A stretch of 64,000 nucleotides of DNA from Mycobacterium sp. 852002-40037_SCH5390672 (GTDB lineage: Bacteria > Actinomycetota > Actinomycetes > Mycobacteriales > Mycobacteriaceae): contig NZ_LZTA01000001.1 of NCBI RefSeq assembly GCF_001665875.1, positions 160,972-224,971 of the forward strand, read 5' to 3'. The notes below the pieces were generated by a model. The model worked only from the letters and a program-made list of their open reading frames with translations, searched no databases and had not been told where the DNA came from. Shown one piece after another: positions 59,294-64,000 of this stretch (positions are counted from its first letter, which is position 1; the number at the start of each line of letters is the position of its first letter). Made by a program: the position numbers and the translations under genes.

Positions 59294-60619
59294 GTGCAGA
59301 TGCTCGAGCTCGACGACATCCAGCACATCCTGCTGACCCGGACCCCGGCCCTGACCGGACGTTACGAGTTTCTCTCGTTCGACAGTCCGGTGGCCGGTCG
59401 GGCGTGGCTGTCCGAATTGGTGGATGTCGTGGAGTCCGCCGCGTCGGTGCGAGACACCATGGACGACACCAAGCGCTGGGTCACCCTAGGTTTCACCTGG
59501 CGCGGCCTGCGGGCGCTCGGCGTGCCCGAGGAGGCTCTCGCGAGCTTTCCGGAGGAGTTCCGGCAAGGCATGTCCGCCAGGGCGGACATTCTCGGCGACA
59601 CGGGACGCAACCACCCCGACAACTGGGTAGGCGGACTGGCCGGCGACGACCTGCACGCGATTGCGATCCTGTTCGCCCGAGACAACGCCGAACACGCCCG
59701 CGCCACCCAGGCGCACGACGACCTGGTGAAAAGGTGTGCGGGCGTGCGCCGGCTGTCGTACCTGGATCTGAATGCGACACCTCCGTTCAACTACGCCCAC
59801 GACCACTTCGGCTTTCGAGATCGCCTGTCGCAGCCGGTGATAGAAGGATCGGGTGAGGAGCCCACACCCGGCTCGGGAGCGCCGCTGAAGGCGGGCGAGT
59901 TCATCCTCGGCTATCCCGATGAATTCGGACCGGTAGCCAATTTGCCCCAGCCGGCCGTCCTGTCGCGCAACGGGACCTACGCTGCCTACCGACGGCTACA
60001 AGAACACGTCGCGTTGTTTCGCGACTACATCCATTCGCAGGCCGATACGCCCGACGAAGAAGAGCTGTTGGCGGCGAAATTCATGGGCCGTTGGCGTAGC
60101 GGCGCCCCCTTGGTGCTCGCCCCCGACAGGGATGATCCCGAACTGGGCGCGGACCCTATGCGCAACAACGACTTCAACTACAAGGAGATGGATCCGCTCG
60201 GATACGCGTGTCCCTTGGGTGCTCACGCTCGACGGCTCAACCCGCGAGACACCGCGCACAACATGAACCGGCGAAGGATGATTCGGCGCGGGGCCACCTA
60301 TGGGCCGGCTCTTGCCGACGGTGCGCCCGACGACGGGGCGGACCGCGGCATTGCCGCGTTCATCATCTGCGCCAGCCTCATCCGCCAGTTCGAATTCGCC
60401 CAGAACGTATGGATCAATGACCGCACGTTCCACGAGCTTGGCAACGAGCACGATCCGATCTGCGGAATGCAAGACCGCACAATGGAATTCAAGATACCGA
60501 AGCGGCCAATTCGTCGAGTCCTCAAGGGACTCCCCGCGTTCACGACGCTGACCAGTGGGGCGTATTTCTTCCTGCCGGGCATCAACGCCATGCGATACCT
60601 CGCCACGCTCGACCGATAA
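59294..60619 (+). CDS. DyP-type haem peroxidase
   Basis: A 441-residue dye-decolourising peroxidase. The distal aspartate is Asp176 in FGFRDRLSQP (the GxxDG region in altered form) and the proximal haem ligand is His311 in CPLGAHARRLNPRD, with an Arg cluster MNRRRMIRRG further on. The start is GTG 59294, with ATG 59300 as alternative. No signal peptide is seen. It is longer than encapsulin-cargo DyPs of mycobacteria and has no encapsulin gene nearby, so it is a different class. It lies second in a three-gene cassette. Confidence 0.92.
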   Translation: MQMLELDDIQHILLTRTPALTGRYEFLSFDSPVAGRAWLSELVDVVESAASVRDTMDDTKRWVTLGFTWRGLRALGVPEEALASFPEEFRQGMSARADILGDTGRNHPDNWVGGLAGDDLHAIAILFARDNAEHARATQAHDDLVKRCAGVRRLSYLDLNATPPFNYAHDHFGFRDRLSQPVIEGSGEEPTPGSGAPLKAGEFILGYPDEFGPVANLPQPAVLSRNGTYAAYRRLQEHVALFRDYIHSQADTPDEEELLAAKFMGRWRSGAPLVLAPDRDDPELGADPMRNNDFNYKEMDPLGYACPLGAHARRLNPRDTAHNMNRRRMIRRGATYGPALADGAPDDGADRGIAAFIICASLIRQFEFAQNVWINDRTFHELGNEHDPICGMQDRTMEFKIPKRPIRRVLKGLPAFTTLTSGAYFFLPGINAMRYLATLDR

Positions 60620-60633
60620 CCCGGGGAACCATC

Positions 60634-61647
60634 ATGAGCACACTGCCCGCCGCTCGCACCTACAACCAAACCCATGTCGCCCGCCCGCGCACGAGCGGAC
60701 GACGCATCAGCATCTACTGGACGTGGAGCTACCCGTGGGAATCCCAACGCGACCTGCACGCATTGGACAACCGCTTTTCGACGATGACCGAAGTGCGCGC
60801 AGCGGCATGGCCCCATTACGAAGGACCCGAATGGGATGAGGCGCATTTCTTGGCGGGCATCGCCGGCACCTTGGAGCTTTTCCACCGCTCGACGCTGGCG
60901 TTCCAGGAATTGGCGGGCGAGGCGACCGGCCATCCGGTCGCAGTGTTCCAGCGCATTGACCAAGCCGGCTACCAGCAGGCGATCGACGAACGGATATTGG
61001 CCGACACCGACACCCTCATGGTGTTCGGGCTCGACCACCTCGTCGGCGAAGAGGAAGCAGATACCGAAGAAATCTCCGCCATACGTGAGTGGCTGAAGCG
61101 AGAAGGCACCTGCCTTTTGCTGGCTCCGCACCACGATGTCGGCTTCACCGACGATATGGCCCAGCGTCAGATCGAATACCTGCACCATGGGGATCCGCTG
61201 GTGCCGCGACAACAACGATTTACGGCCTACACGCGCTCGCTGATCAAAGCGCTCGACGTTCCCGTTCACAACACATGGGGATTGCGTCCCGCTCTGGTGG
61301 AGGGAACCGACCAGATCGCACCGTTAACCGGCTTCCGCGATTTGGACGCGCCGGGGCTGCTGAACAACGTCACGACGCTGAACTTTCATCCGCACCTGCC
61401 GCACTACGCGCTCACCGCTCCCGAGAGCGATCTGCTGCGCGTGCTCGGCAGGCAACGCGTCGATCCGAAACGGCCACATCCTTTTACCGAAGCGGGCAAT
61501 AGCGAATTCAATGCATTGATCTGGATGCCGCCGGTCGCCGAACGAGCCGGTGACATCGTGCTCGTCGACTCCACGAATTTCACGACATTGTTCGGCGGGA
61601 CCGACAGCCTGAAAAACTTCTGGCACAACCTGGCGACGATGAAGTGA
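60634..61647 (+). CDS. Unknown protein in DyP cassette, GATase-like (ThuA/DUF4350-type) fold suspected
   Basis: A 337-residue soluble protein that I do not recognise as a named family. The central region has the pattern of a class I glutamine-amidotransferase-like fold used by ThuA/IFT52-type proteins: TDTLMVFGLDHLVGEEE, IREWLKREGTCLLLAPHHD, and a C-terminal GDIVLVDSTNFTTLFGG. No catalytic Cys is in the elbow position. ATG 60634 is 14 bp after the DyP stop. Linkage to the peroxidase suggests a shared oxidative function. Confidence 0.72.
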   Translation: MSTLPAARTYNQTHVARPRTSGRRISIYWTWSYPWESQRDLHALDNRFSTMTEVRAAAWPHYEGPEWDEAHFLAGIAGTLELFHRSTLAFQELAGEATGHPVAVFQRIDQAGYQQAIDERILADTDTLMVFGLDHLVGEEEADTEEISAIREWLKREGTCLLLAPHHDVGFTDDMAQRQIEYLHHGDPLVPRQQRFTAYTRSLIKALDVPVHNTWGLRPALVEGTDQIAPLTGFRDLDAPGLLNNVTTLNFHPHLPHYALTAPESDLLRVLGRQRVDPKRPHPFTEAGNSEFNALIWMPPVAERAGDIVLVDSTNFTTLFGGTDSLKNFWHNLATMK

Positions 61648-61648
61648 T

Positions 61649-61666
61649 GGAGCGCAAGTTCGCTCC
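61649..61666 (+). terminator. Short hairpin after the DyP cassette
   Basis: GGAGCG (61649-61654), loop CAAGTT, CGCTCC (61661-61666), starting two bases after the stop codon of the last cassette gene. There is no U tract. Placement supports a terminator. Confidence 0.45.
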
Positions 61667-61720
61667 GTCGTCCTGCTGATGTCCGACGCTCGGTGTCGCC
61701 GCGAACTGCGGCAACATGAG

Positions 61721-61794
<74 letters not shown>

Positions 61795-61855
61795 CTTGAA
61801 GCTTCGACAGCCTATCGCACCGGGCCATCGACTGGCCAAACCGCGGTGCGCCAGG

Positions 61856-62962
61856 TCACGTCCAGGAGCACGATCGCTCGAACTCGACCAGCGCCTCGGC
61901 CGGCTCCCTCGGATCCAGTCCCTGCGACGTCACCCACTCGTCGCTGAAATAGGTGTCGCGGTAGCGGTCGCCGCTGTCGGCGAGCAGCGTGACCACCGAA
62001 CCGCTGCGGCCGTCGGCGACCATCTCGGCGAGCAAGCCAAACGCACCCCACATATTGGTGCCCGTCGACGGTCCCACCCGGCGCCCAATCACGGCGCTGA
62101 CGTGCCGCGCAGCCGCGATTGAGGCCGCGTCCGGGACGGCCACCATGCGGTCGACCACGCCGGGCAGAAACGACGGCTCCACCCGCGGCCGGCCGATGCC
62201 CTCGATGCGCGACGAGGTGGGCATCACGACGTCGTCCCGGTCCTGCGCGTAGGCGGGAAAGAACGCGGAGTTCTCCGGATCGACGACGCAGAGCCGGGTG
62301 GCGTGCCGGCGGTAACGGATGTAGCGCCCGATCGTGGCACTTGTCCCACCGGTGCCGGCCCCCACCACGACCCAGTCCGGGACGGGATGCCTTTCCTCGC
62401 GCATCTGCTCGAAGATCGACTCGGCGATGTTGTTGTTGCCCCGCCAGTCGGTGGCGCGTTCGGCGTTGGTGAACTGATCCAGGTAGTGCCCGCCGGTTTC
62501 GCGCGCGACCCGCTGGGCCTCGGCGTAGACCTCGCCGGCGCTCTGCACGAAATGGCAACGGCCGCCCTGGGCTTCGATCAGCACCACCTTCGACGTACTC
62601 GTTGCCGCCGGCATCACGGCGACGAACGGCAGACCCAGCAGGGCCGCGAAATAGGCCTCCGACACCGCCGTCGAACCCGATGACGCCTCGACCACCGTAG
62701 TGCCCTCGTCGATCCAGCCGTTGCACAGCGCGTAGAGGAACAGCGAGCGGGCCAACCGGTGCTTGAGGCTGCCGGTGATGTGCGTGGTCTCATCCTTGAG
62801 ATACAGCGCGACCCCGGCGCCCGTGCCCCAGGCCGAGGGCAGCGGATAGCGAAGCAGATGGGTGTCGGCGCTACGGCGGGCGTCGGCCTGGATCAGCCGA
62901 ATCGCGTTGTCCGTCCACGCACGTGAGCGGCTGCGGACCGCGATCCCGGTCTGGTCGGTCAA
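61856..62962 (-). CDS. cds1: PLP-dependent cysteine desulfhydrase / cysteine-synthase-like protein (Rv3684, Cds1)
   Basis: A 368-residue type II PLP enzyme. The cofactor lysine is Lys67 in [12 protein letters not shown]; the phosphate loop is [12 protein letters not shown] and the substrate loop [12 protein letters not shown]. Its M. tuberculosis homologue Rv3684 is reported to release hydrogen sulfide from cysteine, so this copy probably does the same. Its ATG overlaps the metallophosphoesterase stop by 4 bp, so the two are co-translated. It is the first gene to resume H37Rv-like order after the accessory region. Confidence 0.92.
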   Translation of the reverse strand: MTDQTGIAVRSRSRAWTDNAIRLIQADARRSADTHLLRYPLPSAWGTGAGVALYLKDETTHITGSLKHRLARSLFLYALCNGWIDEGTTVVEASSGSTAVSEAYFAALLGLPFVAVMPAATSTSKVVLIEAQGGRCHFVQSAGEVYAEAQRVARETGGHYLDQFTNAERATDWRGNNNIAESIFEQMREERHPVPDWVVVGAGTGGTSATIGRYIRYRRHATRLCVVDPENSAFFPAYAQDRDDVVMPTSSRIEGIGRPRVEPSFLPGVVDRMVAVPDAASIAAARHVSAVIGRRVGPSTGTNMWGAFGLLAEMVADGRSGSVVTLLADSGDRYRDTYFSDEWVTSQGLDPREPAEALVEFERSCSWT

Positions 62963-63918
62963 CGCACCGATGCTGTTGGCTGCGAACGGCTCAGATCACT
63001 GGCCGCGCCGCGGTCGCCCATCGGGGTGGAGATCAACGTCAGCAGGGTCGCCTCGGGCCTGCAGCAGAACCGCACCGGCGCGAACGGAGAGGTGCCCATC
63101 CCGGCGGACACATGCAACTGCATGTGCGCGCCCCAGCGGGACGGACCCTTCGCGCGCGAACGGTCCAGACCGCAGTTGGTCACCAACGCGCCGTAGAACG
63201 GCAAGCACACCTGACCACCGTGTGTGTGTCCGGCCATCACCAGCTGATAGTTGTCGGCGGCGAAGCGGTCCAGCACCCTGGGCTCGGGCGAATGGGTCAG
63301 TCCCAGCCGCAGATTCGCCGCCGGACTGGCCGGGCCCGCGATGGTTTCGTAGCGGTCCCGGTCGAGGTGCGGGTCGTCCACGCCCGCGGCGGCGACGTGC
63401 AGACCCGCCACTTCGAACTCTCGCCGCGTGTGGGTCAGGTCGAGCCAGCCGCGCTCGGTGAACGCCGCCCGCAGATCCTGCCAGGGCAGCGGTTCACCGC
63501 GAACCCGGTGCGACGGGTTGGTCACGTAGTTCAGCGGATTCTTCAACTTCGGTGCGAAATAGTCGTTGCTGCCGAACACGAAGACACCCGGTCGCGACAG
63601 CAGATCGCCCAGGGCCTGGATGACCGACGGGACCGCCTTGGGGTGGGCCAGGTTGTCGCCGGTATTGACCACCAGGTCCGGTTCCCAGCCGGCCAGCTCC
63701 CGCAGCCATGCCTGTTTGCGGCGCTGGCCGGGCGTCATGTGGAGGTCGCTGATATGCAGCACCCGAAGCGGAGTCGAGCCCGGGGTCAACACGGGCATGG
63801 TGATCTCGCGCAGGACGAATGCGTTGCGCTCGATGACGGCGGCATAACCGAGGCCGGCGACGCTCGAACCGAGCGCGGCGACGCCGGCACGTATCAGGAC
63901 GGGCAAAACATCAGCCAT
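62959..63918 (-). CDS. Membrane-anchored metallophosphoesterase (Rv3683-like)
   Basis: A 319-residue calcineurin-like phosphoesterase of the YkuE type. An N-terminal hydrophobic helix ([15 protein letters not shown]) precedes the metal motifs [22 protein letters not shown] (the usual GNHD changed to GSND), GLTHSPEP and MAGHTHGGQ. It is thought to act on membrane-linked phosphates, but the substrate is unknown. The start at 63918 leaves only 63 genomic bases before the adapter at the contig end; in M. tuberculosis ponA2 would come next. Confidence 0.92.
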   Translation of the reverse strand: MADVLPVLIRAGVAALGSSVAGLGYAAVIERNAFVLREITMPVLTPGSTPLRVLHISDLHMTPGQRRKQAWLRELAGWEPDLVVNTGDNLAHPKAVPSVIQALGDLLSRPGVFVFGSNDYFAPKLKNPLNYVTNPSHRVRGEPLPWQDLRAAFTERGWLDLTHTRREFEVAGLHVAAAGVDDPHLDRDRYETIAGPASPAANLRLGLTHSPEPRVLDRFAADNYQLVMAGHTHGGQVCLPFYGALVTNCGLDRSRAKGPSRWGAHMQLHVSAGMGTSPFAPVRFCCRPEATLLTLISTPMGDRGAASDLSRSQPTASVR

Positions 63919-63981
63919 GTTGGCAGCCTAATACCGGTCGCGGGCCGGCAGCATATCTCTTGCGTCACGACGCCTACGGGG

Positions 63982-64000
63982 CTGTCTCTTATACACATCT
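63982..64000. other. Residual Nextera-type transposase adapter (not genomic)
   Basis: The final 19 bases, CTGTCTCTTATACACATCT, are exactly the Tn5 mosaic-end adapter used in Nextera libraries. They mark the edge of an assembled contig and should be removed before the sequence is compared or deposited. Confidence 0.97.

Noticed and set aside
60300..60619. Encapsulin-targeting peptide at the DyP C-terminus
   Set aside because: The C-terminus (INAMRYLATLDR) has no Gly/Leu-rich cargo tail after a linker and no encapsulin gene is nearby.

Overview
The window is about 64 kb of dense, GC-rich DNA from a non-tuberculous Mycobacterium. I base this on gene order from memory: 117-34,716 follows, in reverse orientation, the Mycobacterium tuberculosis H37Rv block Rv3718c to Rv3689 (ami1, ybaB, recR, gatD-murT, leuA, ask-asd, egtABCDE, glpK, the moxR2 cluster). 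Rv3688c, rsfB (Rv3687c), cds1 (Rv3684) and Rv3683 homologues follow later. Mycobacterial codon use, GTG/TTG starts and overlapping stop/start codons fit. The window ends at a contig edge, because its last 19 bases are a sequencing-library transposase adapter.

Layout. 1-16.6 kb: cell wall (Ami1, MurT/GatD), DNA repair (YbaB, RecR), leuA with a 57-bp tandem repeat and a candidate leucine attenuator, the ask-asd operon, two tandem His/Gly/Pro-rich membrane proteins and a catalase behind a long perfect hairpin. 16.7-22.2 kb: the complete, translationally coupled ergothioneine operon egtABCDE. 22.2-35.3 kb: a methyltransferase, a glutamate-cysteine-ligase-like protein, glpK, a PadR regulator and the MoxR/DUF58/DUF4350/DUF4129 membrane cluster.

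35.3-44.9 kb: a selenocysteine island (tRNA-Sec, selA, selB on the minus strand; selD and fdhABC on the plus strand). The formate dehydrogenase alpha gene has an in-frame TGA followed by a SECIS-like hairpin, so the apparent break is a selenocysteine codon. 45-49.2 kb: an F420-dependent oxidoreductase, a PfpI-like protein, and a set of HemK2/MTQ2-like methyltransferase, CDGSH protein and haem-oxygenase-like diiron enzyme. 49.2-54.3 kb: a stressosome operon (rsbR, rsbS, rsbT, rsbX and a five-domain RsbU-like phosphatase with a fused kinase domain) divergent from rsfB. In H37Rv the Rv3688c and rsfB homologues are neighbours, so 35.3-53.9 kb is accessory relative to that genome.

54.5-64 kb: small stress-type genes (DUF6328, UsfY-like, DUF4193), a membrane-anchored Mrr-like nuclease, a GAF-ANTAR regulator, a three-gene DyP-peroxidase cassette, tRNA-Pro, cds1 and a metallophosphoesterase. 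Six SigF-type promoters (GTTT or GTGT, 15-16 nt, GGGTA) sit before genes in this window, five of them within 12 kb around the stressosome and rsfB. This suggests that a local general-stress regulon sits beside its own partner-switching control genes.
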